A stretch of DNA of 64,000 bases from Thereva unica (taxonomy: Eukaryota; Arthropoda; Insecta; Diptera; Therevidae), in contig OX465281.1 of the NCBI GenBank assembly GCA_949987705.1, positions 143,702,876-143,766,875 on the forward strand, in the 5' to 3' direction. The translations under genes were made by a program, and so were the position numbers. Below are positions 11,175 to 21,662 of the stretch, piece by piece. Numbering within the stretch: position 1 is the stretch's first letter; each line of letters opens with the position of its first letter. The notes under the pieces were generated by a model. The model did no database searches. It saw only the letters and a list, made by a program, of their open reading frames with translations, and was not told the origin of the DNA.

Positions 11175-13290
11175 TCGGAAATTATTGGGTACAGGCTGGA
11201 AATTGGCACAGAGCTTCCTTTTAGGGTTCTCGTTATAATACAAAATCACAATTCTATTCGTTTTTTAGCATTTTGCTCATGCTGTCCACCTACATAATGT
11301 TCTAAATGGAGTCACTCAAGTTCCTGTTATTTATATCAAATTAGTTGGGATGTGGGTTTGACCCCTTCGGTCCACACGATTAACTTCCCAGTATGATGAA
11401 CGAAGATAGAATAAACTGACTTCTTACAAAATAGTTATACGTTTAGCACTAGTGGAAAATTGGTTAGTATCAGAACTGATGACAAAGCAATCCCGAGAAA
11501 AGCTAGTTCAAATAATTATAATAGTAGTAAATCCACAAGATTTTTCTAGAGAATTTGTTTTTCCTGAACGTTAGCAAACAAACATGTCATCCGTATTTCG
11601 TTCTGCACTAAAGCGGATGTTCAAATTCGTATTGAGCGTGCTGAAGCGCCATTGACAAACTGAGAAGGGAATGACTTCATTTGGAAATTCCAAAGCTTTC
11701 CGGAGATATTAGCAAAACTGAAACTGTTAAGTACTTGTCAGACTTGACCAAAAAGGACAAATTTTGTGGTAACTATTGGAAATCCCGGGATAAACCGCAA
11801 TTTCCTGAAACTGTATCACACGTAGAAAACAATTCCCCGTCAAAAAGTGCTAATCCAAGGGTTGAAAAATTCGCATTGTTTGTAAAGGGTAACGAAATTT
11901 TGAAAGGTTGTCGGATTTTGACAAGTGATGTTTTTTTCGAAGGCTATCGCTGTGCAGAACCCAAAAAAGATCACTTCGTTAAGAACGGGTGTCATTGCAT
12001 CGAGTTTATTAGATATTAGCAAAACTTGTCAATTTAAGGTCTTTCTGACAATTAGCCGACCGAATATTATGAAATTTTTTTCAGATCATTTCTTCGTTAA
12101 TATTTTTTTTCGGAACCTCAATGAAGTCGATATAGTATTTAGTTCGCGCGGTATCGTGCAGGTACAAAAATCATAAACGTCGTTTAAACAAAAAAAAAAA
12201 AACGGTTCGACCGAATTTTATGAAAATCTTTTCAGATCATATTTTGGTTAATACTCTTCGAACGGCACGTCAACTAAGTCGATATCTTTTATAGTTCGCG
12301 CGATATCGTGCAGGTACAAAAATCACTTATGTCATTCAAACGAAAAAACCGCTCGACCGAATATTATAAAAATCTTTTGAGATTATATTGTCGCTAATAC
12401 TTCAAACGGCATCTCAAGTAAGTCAATATCCTTCGTGGTTCGGGCGATATCGTGCAGGTACAAAACTCACTTACGCCGCTTAAACAAAAAAACGGCTGGG
12501 CCGAATATTATGCAAATCTTTTCAGATCATATTTCGGTTAATACGCTTCGAACGACACCTTAACGAAGTCGATATCTTTTTTGGTTCGCGCGATATCGTG
12601 CAGGAAAAAATGACCACATACGTACGCACGCACATACACACACATACTTCCTCCCAATCTTTTGCTGAAAATGCTCCTGGGATCTTGAAAGATGAAAATA
12701 CGTCGAAATTTTCGATTTCGATTTTCGGACCGATTACAATAACTTCCTATACTGGGAAGTTAATAAAAGAATACGCATTCACCTAAAAGATGAGTCTAAG
12801 TATATTGTTTTACGATAATTAGTAAACTAGTTATTCAACGCTAATTGAAACAAAATACTTTTTTTTGTAAACACACTGTACTTTAGTAGTTAACCCCCTC
12901 TCTAGAACAATATTTTTCCAAATACATCCAGGAATCATCCCTAAAAAAGTTAAGAAAGTAGTCCAACTAGAACGTCTGATAACCTATACAAGCCGTGAAT
13001 GAGTGCATATGAGTATGTACATATTTTAAATCTTTAAAACGGTAATATCTCTTGCATGGCAATTCGTACGGGAAAATGTATAACAACTTTTTTTGTAGAG
13101 AATCGTATTAGGACTACGAACTTTGTGAACATTATTTTATGATAGGACTTACGGTTTCAGATGTATTTGCAAAAAACTGAAAAAATGAACTTCCCGGGGT
13201 AGAAAATCGGTAGACTTTATAACCCCTTATTGGGAACCCTAAAAGGAAGCTGTGTGCCAATTTTCAGCCTGTACCCAATCATTTCCGCTA
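11175..13290. repeat. Long inverted-repeat pair (arms ~55 bp) enclosing the tandem-unit element
   Basis: The arm at 11175-11230 (containing GGGTACAGGCTGGAAATTGG) is matched in reverse complement by 13236-13290 (CCAATTTTCAGCCTGTACCC) with only a few changes. The element at 11,384-12,759 sits inside. Either this is an outer transposon into which the inner one jumped, or both belong to one composite foldback structure. Confidence 0.6.
11341..12763 (+). mobile_element. Non-autonomous element with CTTCCCAGTAT ends and TTAA flanks, copy A
   Basis: TTAA (11380-11383) followed by CTTCCCAGTAT is mirrored by ATACTGGGAAG followed by TTAA (12760-12763), giving an 11-bp TIR and a piggyBac-like TSD. The right half (about 12,055-12,620) has four or more units of about 148 bp, each with GACCGAATATTAT, TTCAGATCAT and CGCGATATCGTGCAGGTAC. 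About 40 bp left of the TTAA (from 11341) are also shared with the inverted copy at 30,345-31,608. The true left end may therefore lie outside the TTAA, and the piggyBac-type reading is provisional. No coding capacity. Confidence 0.55.
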
Positions 13291-13324
13291 TTTTTACTAT
13301 TTTTCCTGTACTATTTGGAGAAAA

Positions 13325-13550
13325 TTATTTCCTGATCCGAACGGCTACGCGCGACCGATCCAAATTATTTTGGATTCGCGCGACACGCTCGAATACGCCT
13401 GTAGCCGCCCGCTCAAAGCCGCTTGGAGTGGACGATGTTTGTATGAAATTTTTTATGTTGGATCTGTAGCGCATAGCCGCGTGTAGCCGCTGATGTAGCT
13501 GAAGCGTGTAGCCGCTCGAATACGCTTCCAGTGGACGACTAGCCTTAGTC
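13325..13550. repeat. GCGGCTACA-rich repeat, right block (reverse orientation)
   Basis: TGTAGCCGC and variants occur several times, with TGGACGAC boxes near 13,428 and 13,534. These are reverse complements of words in 8880-8990. Together the two blocks may be the subterminal repeats of one large, otherwise unrecognised DNA element, or of two separate copies. The 112-aa frame on the minus strand (13325-13663) is driven by these repeats and not believed. Confidence 0.5.
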
Positions 13551-13559
13551 AGGCATAGA

Positions 13560-14685
13560 GAGTTAAAGAATATCAAGGCTGTCGCGCGGTTTTGCTTTAC
13601 TAACTCACATCTAATAATACCGAATGAACGATTTTTTTTCGAGAATAAATTTTTCTTGTGCATGATTTCCCATTTTCATGTATTTTCAGATTAAATGTAG
13701 CGTCAAAACAAAGCTAATTTCTTGTGTTAATGAATAAGTGTTTAGGACTTTTGCTAGTGGTGATTATGGCATGGAAATGAACTACTCCAAGCTGTAACTG
13801 GATAAAGTCACTGGAAAATCGAATATAAATCTCATCAATTAATTATACAAGAATTATTAAGAAGGGTTGGGACAAGTTATATTAGTTGCCTGGGACCAAA
13901 CTGATACAATTTATTTACAAAAAAAAAAAAAAATCGTAGAGAAATACTTCTGCGCATCTTCTAATTTCTTCAGTTATTATTGCTCATCTCAGTTTTACAA
14001 GTACAAAATTACTCAAAATAAATGATAAAATGGTGATTTCACGCTTTTTTGCATGATAATCCAAAATTTTGAGGTTATACTGACAAATGGTAAATACAAA
14101 AGCTGTAGATCTTTCAATTATCTACAACTTTTACATTTAACTTTTTTTGATACGAGGTACAGATATTATTTTATACTCAAAAAACCGTTTTTTTTACCAT
14201 TACGCGCTACATAAATTAATATTTTAACAATAACAATTGAAAAGTCTCCATATTTTGAAAACATGATTTTACGTAAAATTTTGCATTTTGGGAGCAATTG
14301 TTAAAAATCGATTAACAGTTAAATTGTTAATAACAATATTATTTTTTTGATAATTTTTTTTCTCAATTTTTTTTCCTTAAAGTTCAACTCTTTAGCTACA
14401 CAGTGCCATTGGTGAAAATTGTGTAGCTCTTAAGGATTTGGAGCTATACATTGTTTAAAATGAGTCACCAACCACTATTATGAAATTTGTTATAACTTAT
14501 AAAATCGAAAGTAGGCGATAAAAAAAATCACTCGGACACGTATCTCTTATTTTTCAATATAGAAACTGGAAAATTTTTTTTAGCCGAATCGGAGAGGTGA
14601 CGATTAATTTTTAGCAAAATCCGTTCGGTTTGTTCTGCAGTATTCGGATTGAGCGTTTTCGACTGTGACTCGAGATGCGATTGTG
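13560..14685. other. AT-rich stretch without recognised genes
   Basis: No domain, element end or RNA gene is recognised here. Long A/T runs dominate. Confidence 0.5.
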
Positions 14686-14689
14686 CAGT

Positions 14690-16304
14690 TCTCGTTATAG
14701 CCGTTATAGGTAATGGTCTTCCAAGTTTGATTTTCGAATTTGCGGGAATTGTACAACGCGTCTAGAACCACTTACATATATTTCGTAAACGCATGGACTA
14801 ATCATTTTTGACACTACTGCAGGGATCCACTTAACATGATTTTGCATATGCGATGCAAATAACATTTTCTGCCCCTTTATAAATTGTTTAATTTGATCAT
14901 TTATCTGTGGATTTTTTAGTTTAGATTTGTTTTTAAAGCTATTTGTTGAACTATTTTCTTATGCTCATATTTTACAATATTATTTCTAGGTACTGGATTA
15001 ATTATATCCATTTTCGTTTTTGGTTTCAATTTGAAAATCATTTCTGCAGGTATAATTGGTTTGTGACCGAAGATGGTATGTTCCGGTGGGTATAAAGAAA
15101 TTGGAATTTTTTTTTGTCCGAGTATTTTTTATCTAAAAAAAAATTTTTTAACGATCTTTTTGCCACACCCACGTATCTTTCTGCTAACCCATTACATTCC
15201 GGATGGTAAGGTGGCGATTTCGTAATCTTAATGCCGTTTACGTTACAAAAATTTATAAATTCCGAGGACGAGGACGGCGGACCATTATTACCTTTCAAAG
15301 AGATTTTCAGAACTGGGCCACTTCACTGTTTTCGATTTCTGGTGGTTTTGGGTTTGTTGGCATACAAGACAACTTTTTACCAATAGTTCCATTTTCTTAT
15401 CCATGTCTTTAAAATATATATGTGATCTAGAGACTGATTTCATTCTACTAATTCCTATATGGTCGCTATGTACCAGTTGCAATACTTCTGTCTGTAATTC
15501 CCTGGGAATTACAAGCCTATTTCCTTAAAATAAACAACCTTCTTCAATAGCTAGCGAATTTCTTTTGTTATAGAAGTGCAGTTTATGTCTTTAATTTTAC
15601 CTTTAGACGGCCAACCCGACTGTAAGTAATTAATGGTTTCCGAAATGACTGGATCCGACTTCGTATATTTTTTTACTTGATCTAAATTTAAAGGCAAATT
15701 ATTTGAAGGACTGAACGAATTAATAATAGAATCTTCAATCTTACCTTCATTGCTTAACGGAAGGCGGGATAACGCATCAGCGTGACACATTTGAGACATT
15801 TTCTTGTAGACGATCTTAATAGGTAGACAGGATAACTGACCAACGTTGTAACTTTGCTGCCGCGACTGCCGGCGTTAACTTATTGGGGTTAATATTTCCC
15901 TTAATGGCTGATGGTCACTATATAATAATGTTTTTACCATATATATATTTATGGAATTTATTAACAGCAAAGATAATAGCCAAAGCCTCCCTGTGTAATT
16001 GGGAGTAATTTTCCTCCGCAGATGACAACGAGGGTGATGCGAACAATACTGGCTTTTCCACACCATCAACTAGATGTGACAAGATTGCTCCTAACCCATA
16101 TGGCGAAGCATTAGTGGAGACAATAATTATTTTATCCGGATCATACAATTCTAAAAGGAAATTCTGGAGAAGAAGATTTTTACTTCTTTGGAATACCTCT
16201 TCACATTCTTTTGACCATAAGAATTTTACATTTTTCCGTAGTAATGAATACAAGACTTGAAGCTCTGATGAAAGATATGTTAAGATTATTAAATAAAACG
16301 CCAA
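14690..16304 (-). pseudogene. pol: Ty3/Gypsy (Mag-like) pol relic: end of RT, RNase H and integrase
   Basis: From right to left the minus strand gives the following. A tether segment has FLWSKECEEVFQRSK (about 16,220). An RNase H start reads TNASPYGLGAILSH, where the usual catalytic D is N (STNASP), followed by HREALAIIFAVNKFHKYIYG. The RNase H end reads HADALSRLPLSNE (15,780). The integrase zinc region is HSDHIGISRMK...CLVCQ (15,470-15,350). The integrase core has GPPSSSSEFINFCN and PPYHPECNGLAERYVGVAKR (15,300-15,170). A C-terminal domain with HMQNHVKWIPAVVSKM reaches about 14,700. Several frameshifts and stops break the frame, and gag, protease and most of RT are missing. The IGISRMK...LVKSC pattern is why I call it Mag-like. 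Confidence 0.75.
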
Positions 16305-16460
16305 TTACTGAGATGACAATTTCTTACTTTTATTGAATAGACTTCGACTTGACACAGACCAGAAGAAGCAGAAGAAGAGAGAGCGAACCTCGGCCGAGCT
16401 TGGAAGCTGAATGTACTAAAAAACAGTGCACTATATAAGTGGAGTGCATCTAATGCCAGA
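16305..16460 (-). repeat. LTR-like fragment next to the Gypsy relic
   Basis: On the minus strand a TATA-like CTTATATAGTGCACT is followed about 85 bp later by CAATAAAAGTAAG and then by the pol relic. This order resembles the promoter and polyadenylation part of an LTR. If so, the 5' LTR has been joined to the 3' half of pol by a large internal deletion. No second LTR was found. Confidence 0.35.
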
Positions 16461-16464
16461 TTTA

Positions 16465-17035
16465 AATATTTAACAGACTGTAGCCCGAGCATTTTATGTA
16501 AAAATTTAGTTTTTCGTGTAAATTAAATTTACTTTCATCAGTATTGAGCTGGAAAAAATTTACTGTTTCCAAAAAGCTATGTTCTTTTAATAAATACTCT
16601 TGTGCAGATTCGAAGTGAACGTTTTTATTCTTTGCGCTTAGAAAAGGCTTTTTCCTAATGATTCTTCCGTGTAAACCGGCATTTCTTAAAACACTCCTTA
16701 CAGTTTCCGTGCAAACATTTTTGTCTATATTCTCCCGCACAAAATTTCTTAACTCCTTCGCTGGCTTAAAAGGATTTTCTATAATTTTCCTTAGAGTTTA
16801 CCGTTCATCGTTAAAATTTAATATTTTTTCTTGGCCCTCTCTGCTTTTATTAGTTAGTCTATTGTCATAACGATATCTTTTTATGATATCATGCACAGTT
16901 GAGTGACCCTTGCCAACAATTTTCCTAATTTCCCGCATTGATTTTCCTTCACATAGCCCAGGCCTAGCCTATTATAAGCTGCTGTAATTCGAAAGTAGTT
17001 TGTTTGCCTTTTCGCGCCATTTTTGTTTTACAATT
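16465..17035 (-). pseudogene. Tc1-type transposase relic (N-terminal half)
   Basis: The minus strand starts near 17,030 with a degenerate MAKKANKLLSNYSS-like segment. It continues with the paired helix-turn-helix region MREIRKIVGKGHSTVHDIIK (16,940-16,880) and NRLTNKSREGQEK. An open stretch of 92 codons (16462-16740) then has ETVRSVLRNAGLHGRIIRKK, FESAQEYLLKEHSFLETV and the first catalytic block NTDESKFNL. This is the order of Tc1 transposases. The frame changes at least once, and the second and third catalytic residues are missing because the relic stops near 16,465. No TIRs were found. Confidence 0.75.
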
Positions 17036-17039
17036 TATA

Positions 17040-18065
17040 CCCTTTTAATATTAAATGTTTCTATAAACTTAAAGTAACTCGAATAGAAATTATATTCAAC
17101 CGATGAAATTAAAAAAACAAATCTAAAAACCCTTATTTTTACAAGTGTTACAACAGTCGGATTATTCGTTTGGATTGATATAAATAAATTTTTGATGAGA
17201 ATATGTTATAATACAATAAAATTAGAAAAAAATAAGCTATGTGTTAATAATCTCAATCGGTTATTTCGATTTATGTTTTTATGAGATTTATTTAAAAATT
17301 GTCTCTGTCCGAATATTCGTTTGAGCCACGATATATGTGCCTTATGTTTCCCGTTTTGGTACTTTTGTATTATTTTGTCTCGTTTTTTGTTTTTTTTTGG
17401 AAAAACTCGAAACCGGTTTTCGTTTTATGGAAAATCTGAAAATCGAAAACTTTTTTTTTAAAAGTCGATTTTTGTATAAACCCTACCAATAGATCAATAA
17501 ATCTAGTCGGGATAGAGTTGTTTGCCGAAAGTTGCAGTTGCAACCTCTCCCACCTGACGATATGTTGTTGTATATTTGATGGGGCTCTAGTAACATGATT
17601 TGTTGCGAATTATTGAAACCCCAAGACTGGGATACAATTCCCGTACGGGTGCGAAATGCTACAATCTATAAATCTGTCTATAAAACTTTATAAGTCAGTT
17701 GATTCGAGATTATTTTGCCAAAGCAAAGGAGAGCAACACTACTTTTGTTTGGAAAGCGTTTTTATATTGTCCCAGCAAGACTATGAACCTCCGTAGAAAA
17801 ATGTAAATTGCGGCTTCTATAGTTATAGATTATCTTAAAGCTGAAGTATATGTATGTATGTATTACATAGTGGAATAAGCAGTTACGAACATTTGCACAC
17901 TCGCTAGCCTTTTTGTAGATATCCAAAAAAACGTACCAACTTATGTGAAATTCTTACGGCTGATTTTTATATATTTTACACTGAATACTATTTGAAACGA
18001 ATATAAATTACTGCCAGACACCTCCTACCACTGCAGCAGTCTCGGGGAACAGAGCAGATAGAAAA
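17040..18065. other. AT-rich stretch without recognised genes
   Basis: No frame of note, no repeat boundary and no RNA gene seen. Confidence 0.5.
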
Positions 18066-18290
18066 AGGATCCTTGGAAAAAAAATCTTATCTGTGGACTA
18101 GAACAGAACAGAGAGCGAAGGTTGCATCAGCTTCGGGAGTTCTACTAAGAGTCCGTAGTATGACGTATTTCACACCAAGTTTCATGACCGCAATAGCAAA
18201 GAGGAATTTGATCACAGGCATCTTGGAGCGATGGGAAAAGGACTTTCATGAATTGCTACATGACGAGCTAACTAAGAAATTGTAGGCTAT
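18066..18290 (+). pseudogene. RTE-type fragment (linker before RT)
   Basis: The frame gives VRSMTYFTPSF followed by AKRNLITGILERWEKDFHELL and HDELTKKL. These match, with changes, VRSMTQFTPRC...GNLITDPKGILERWEEHFHELLNGEL in the intact RTE copy at 36,540-39,317. It is the same family, here in plus orientation, and only this piece survives. Confidence 0.7.
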
Positions 18291-18515
18291 ACCAATATCT
18301 GATAATAATCTTATGCTGTTGTCACCAAGCTTAGGAAGAAATTAGAAGAACCGGTTCAAAAATCACAAGGCCTCAGGACAAGGTACCTGAGTCGCAAAAA
18401 TTCAACCGGTGCGACGGGAAATTTCAAACACTGACTTTTACAGTGTTAGATAGATGGTATTATTCTGCGTACATAGCTACCTTATTCAGGAAAATGGGCC
18501 AAAACAGTACAAAAA

Positions 18516-18676
18516 TACATGGGGATATGTAAACCTCTACCCAAAAAATTTCAAAACGCCGCCCTGGCGGTTAAACTGTTACAAATTAACCACCCCCTCC
18601 AGTACGATTTTTTGTTTGTTTATCCAACACCTATCCACAGCCAGCCGCTTAGTAAACTTGACGTATACACCCTGTA
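18516..18676. mobile_element. ACAGGGTGT-type MITE, copy 1
   Basis: The right end CACCCTG followed by TA (18668-18676) and the interior word CTATCCACAGCCAGCCGCTT match, in reverse complement, the element at 35,600-35,757. The left end (near 18,516, TACATGGGGAT) is degenerate. Confidence 0.5.
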
Positions 18677-19635
18677 TTATTGTGTACAATTTATGGATGA
18701 GTGAGTTACTTTTGTAACGTTTTTTGTACTCTTTCTTTTACAAAGGGATTTTCATAAGAGAGCTAAGTTGATAAAAAGCACTGCACCTATTCTTTTTAAT
18801 CTAATAGGAAATTTTTGTTGATGGATTCCTCTACGTTCTGAAATATAGCCCAAAGGTAAAATATATCGTTATAATTATATGAACAAGAAACAAATCCCAG
18901 AATTAACTGTAAACATTGTACAATATTATAAGAAACTTCTAAATTATTAGCTAAAAAGCTGGTACTACATACAAAGTGCTCACAAAAAATATAGGGTCAA
19001 CTGGACCCCAGTGCACCGAAGTGCGTTTCCTTTATTTAACACCGTCGTGACTAATTTATATAAAATAGTTTTTGACTCGGTTTTTTTGTATTGTGTGTAA
19101 AAAGTATTAGCCTTGTGTATATAAAATTTATATTATAAATATCTAGTGGTGGCGAGAGTGCTTACATCTTATAATGCTAGATGGCGCTACTAGGATCTAT
19201 TTGAGAGTGGCTAAAACTTTCGTTACAAAAAGCTTTGCATTATATGGGAATGGGAATAGAGAAAAAGCGTGGTGGGGTGGGATTTTGAAGTTGCTTTTGA
19301 AATTTAGAAATTCAAGGGTGATCTAATATGGCATGGCGACTTAAATGTCTCGAATTCAAAGAATTGTAATTGAAATTTGTACTAAGGGTTTTTTGGGGCT
19401 ACTAAATTCGAGTTCATCATCAAAATTTTTAAATTCATGATAGCGGTCCCAGTATATTTATCAACCAATACAAATTGTATATTGTGGAAAATGATTGATT
19501 TCTTAATTACACATTTGCAAAAAATATTGGAAGTAGTATAGAAAGGACTAAAAATAATTTTACAATAAAAATCTAATTAAAAACAATATGTATTATTATA
19601 TGCACATATTAAGTGAAATAATTGAAAATTCAATT
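18677..19635. other. No recognised gene; contains one arm of a distant inverted repeat
   Basis: The stretch 19106-19158 (TATTAGCCTTGTGTATATAA to CTAGTGGTGGC) is matched in reverse complement at 30,285-30,322. That is the only structure I see here. Confidence 0.5.
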
Positions 19636-19639
19636 CGTT

Positions 19640-20000
19640 TCTTACCTTTTCGAACAAAACGCAGTTCTTTTAATGATCTGAGTATAAAATCTTATTAGCA
19701 CTTCGATAGTAAATTTACGAATATCATAATCATGTTTGCTGCATAGAATATCATTCGAGGCTCCTGGAAGATTATTTATTAAGTAGTCCCTTAGTTTTGC
19801 CTTATGCTTGAATTGAATGATGCTTTTTTCAAAATAATTACTGGTTGCTTGAATAAAGCGTAAAAGCGATTTAGAGGGTAAAGTCAGGTTGCCATACTTG
19901 GAATCTGTCTTTTTCGTGTTATAAGCTCTTAGTTCAATCAAAACCGAATTAAGCTCTTCGTCATTTGAGCTAGTTAAAGACTGAATACATTCAGAACATT
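19640..20000 (-). pseudogene. Transposase-like C-terminal fragment (possibly P/THAP-type)
   Basis: The minus-strand frame begins KYKCSECIQSL near 19,995, runs through SSNDEELNSVLIELRAYN, then GNLTLPSKSLLRFIQATSNYF, and ends LIRFYTQIIKRTAFCSKR. A C-x2-C pair followed by a G.LT.PS..LL box and a helical C-terminus is the layout I associate with the C-terminus of P-element/THAP9-like transposases. The match is by pattern only. It is truncated at about 20,000 where the tandem array begins. About 115 codons are open. Confidence 0.35.
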
Positions 20001-20020
20001 TGTATTTTTCAATTTATAAT

Positions 20021-20546
20021 TTGGTCCATGGCGGCCATCTCAAAAGGGCGGTTTACCATTTTCTTCACAACCCCTCCTAGATGGGTATCAAATGAAAGAG
20101 TATGATAAGTAGAACAATATAAGCAATATAGTATACCTACTCATTATATAGTTTGGTCCATAGCGGCCATCTCGAGAAGGCGGATTACCATTTTCTTCAC
20201 AACCCCTACGACATGGGTATCAAATGAAAGAGTATGATAAGTAGAACACCATAAGCAATATAGTATACTCAATATATCGTTTGGTACGTGGCGGTCATCT
20301 CAAGAGGGCGGATTACTATTTTCTTCACAACCCCTTCGAGATGGGTATCAAATGAAAGAGTATGATAAGTAGAACACCATAGGCAATATAGTATACTCAA
20401 TATATCATTTGGTCCATGGCGGTCATCTCCGAAAACCAATTTTCCCAGATTTGTTCTTTTTTCACTATAGCTTTTTCCTATCGCAGACTGTGTCCCCATA
20501 ATCTTATTTTATTGAAAGGCGTTGCAACGCACGCGGGTTTTTGCTA

Positions 20547-20547
<1 letters not shown>
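20021..20547 (+). mobile_element. Helitron-like terminus with a ~128-bp tandem array
   Basis: TTGGTCCATGGCGGCCATC starts at 20021 and recurs at 20153, 20281 (TTGGTACGTGGCGGTC) and 20409, giving three full units and a partial fourth. The array is followed by GCGTTGCAACGC, a 12-bp palindrome, then about 13 bases and CTAG at 20544-20547, then T. A short hairpin upstream of CTAG is what Helitron 3' ends show. The other minus-strand Helitron relic in the window also ends in CTAG before TATA. The start of this element is not defined. Confidence 0.45.

Positions 20548-20616
<69 letters not shown>
20548..20616. repeat. (TA)n microsatellite
   Basis: An uninterrupted TA run of 69 bases lies directly against the CTAG terminus at 20,547. 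Confidence 0.95.
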
Positions 20617-20620
<4 letters not shown>

Positions 20621-21009
20621 ATGTTATTAAAACCGCTTTTTAGCATTAACTTTCTCTTCGTAAGCCCGAAATCCAACTGACCTCAATATCATAAACGAAG
20701 TCCAGATTGCAATTTTTCTTAATGGGTCTTTTTGGTTACGATTTTCAAAAAAAGTTTTTTTTTATGTTTTTTTAAATCCGTGTAAATTTTTTTTTAAATT
20801 TAAAAAAAAAAAACATTTTTTATAATATTTGAACGTCAATAAATATACCCACAAATTTTCAAAACAATATTCTTTTTATTCTCTCTATGTTATCTCTCAA
20901 ATGTTTAAAAAAAATTTTTTCTTTGAAAATCATAAGCCTTAAATTAAATATACATATATTTCATTCATAAATGATAAATGCTTAAAAAATATTCATAAAG
21001 AACCTTGAT
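20617..21009. other. AT-rich flank of the BEL element
   Basis: No gene or element end recognised between the microsatellite and the LTR. Confidence 0.5.
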
Positions 21010-21472
21010 ACGTCAACAAAAAGAACAAAAAATAACTACAAAAATTTAATGACAAAAATTCACTTTATTTGATTCGAACTGTTTAGGATTTATAAATTTT
21101 ATTTTTACTTTATTTCTACACGCTTTACTTTGTGTTTACTTTAACCGATACAATAATTACGACTTTGCTTTAATTTTATTTTACTACACGTCCAAGACAC
21201 CGCGTAACCGCTCTACGTTCTGACTGCCGTCATCGCCTCTGGTCAGATGGTTTTATTGTTTCGCCCTTGTGTGCGTCAGCATGCTGCCGGTCACCTGTTG
21301 TTAGGTAATTGCTGGTGCTGCCGGTGGTGATTCCGGGTCACAGTGTCGCTTAGCGTGCACACTTGCCTTTTGGTGATGAAAGTGTTTTCTTTATTTTGCG
21401 AGGTTTGTTAAATGGAACGATCACCCAATTTGTTGCTAGTAGAGTACTAGGCCAGATTGGGCAACCGCTCCA
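21010..21472 (-). repeat. 3' LTR of the BEL/Pao element
   Basis: It is identical to 29608-30070 apart from one C/T change (TGCCGGTCACC here, TGCCGGTTACC there). On the minus strand it starts TGGAGCGGTTGCC and ends TTTTTGTTGACGT. Confidence 0.95.
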
Positions 21473-21490
21473 TTCTGCCCCCCGTTGAAA
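21473..21490 (-). promoter_or_regulatory. Polypurine tract of the BEL/Pao element
   Basis: On the minus strand AACGGGGGGCAGAA lies directly against the TGGAGC start of the 3' LTR. This is the expected place for the plus-strand DNA primer. Confidence 0.75.
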
Positions 21491-21662
21491 TCTCCGATTT
21501 CAAGATTGAAGTATGTAGCTGGAATGAAAATTGGTTAGTGTGTTATGTTCATCTAGCGGCATTTCCTCCGTGCTAGATGTAGACTCTTGTGTTCTTTAGA
21601 GGTTTTGAGGCGCCTCGACTCGCCTTAGTGCTGAGGCTGTTGAAGGTGGTGGTTTATGATTT

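Noticed and set aside
13325..13663. 112-aa frame on the minus strand
   Set aside because: Its content comes from the GCGGCTACA repeat words and the reading frame has no protein-like pattern.
20021..20460. CRISPR-like array from the regularly spaced repeats
   Set aside because: The whole ~128-bp unit is repeated with no unique spacers, and the setting is eukaryotic.
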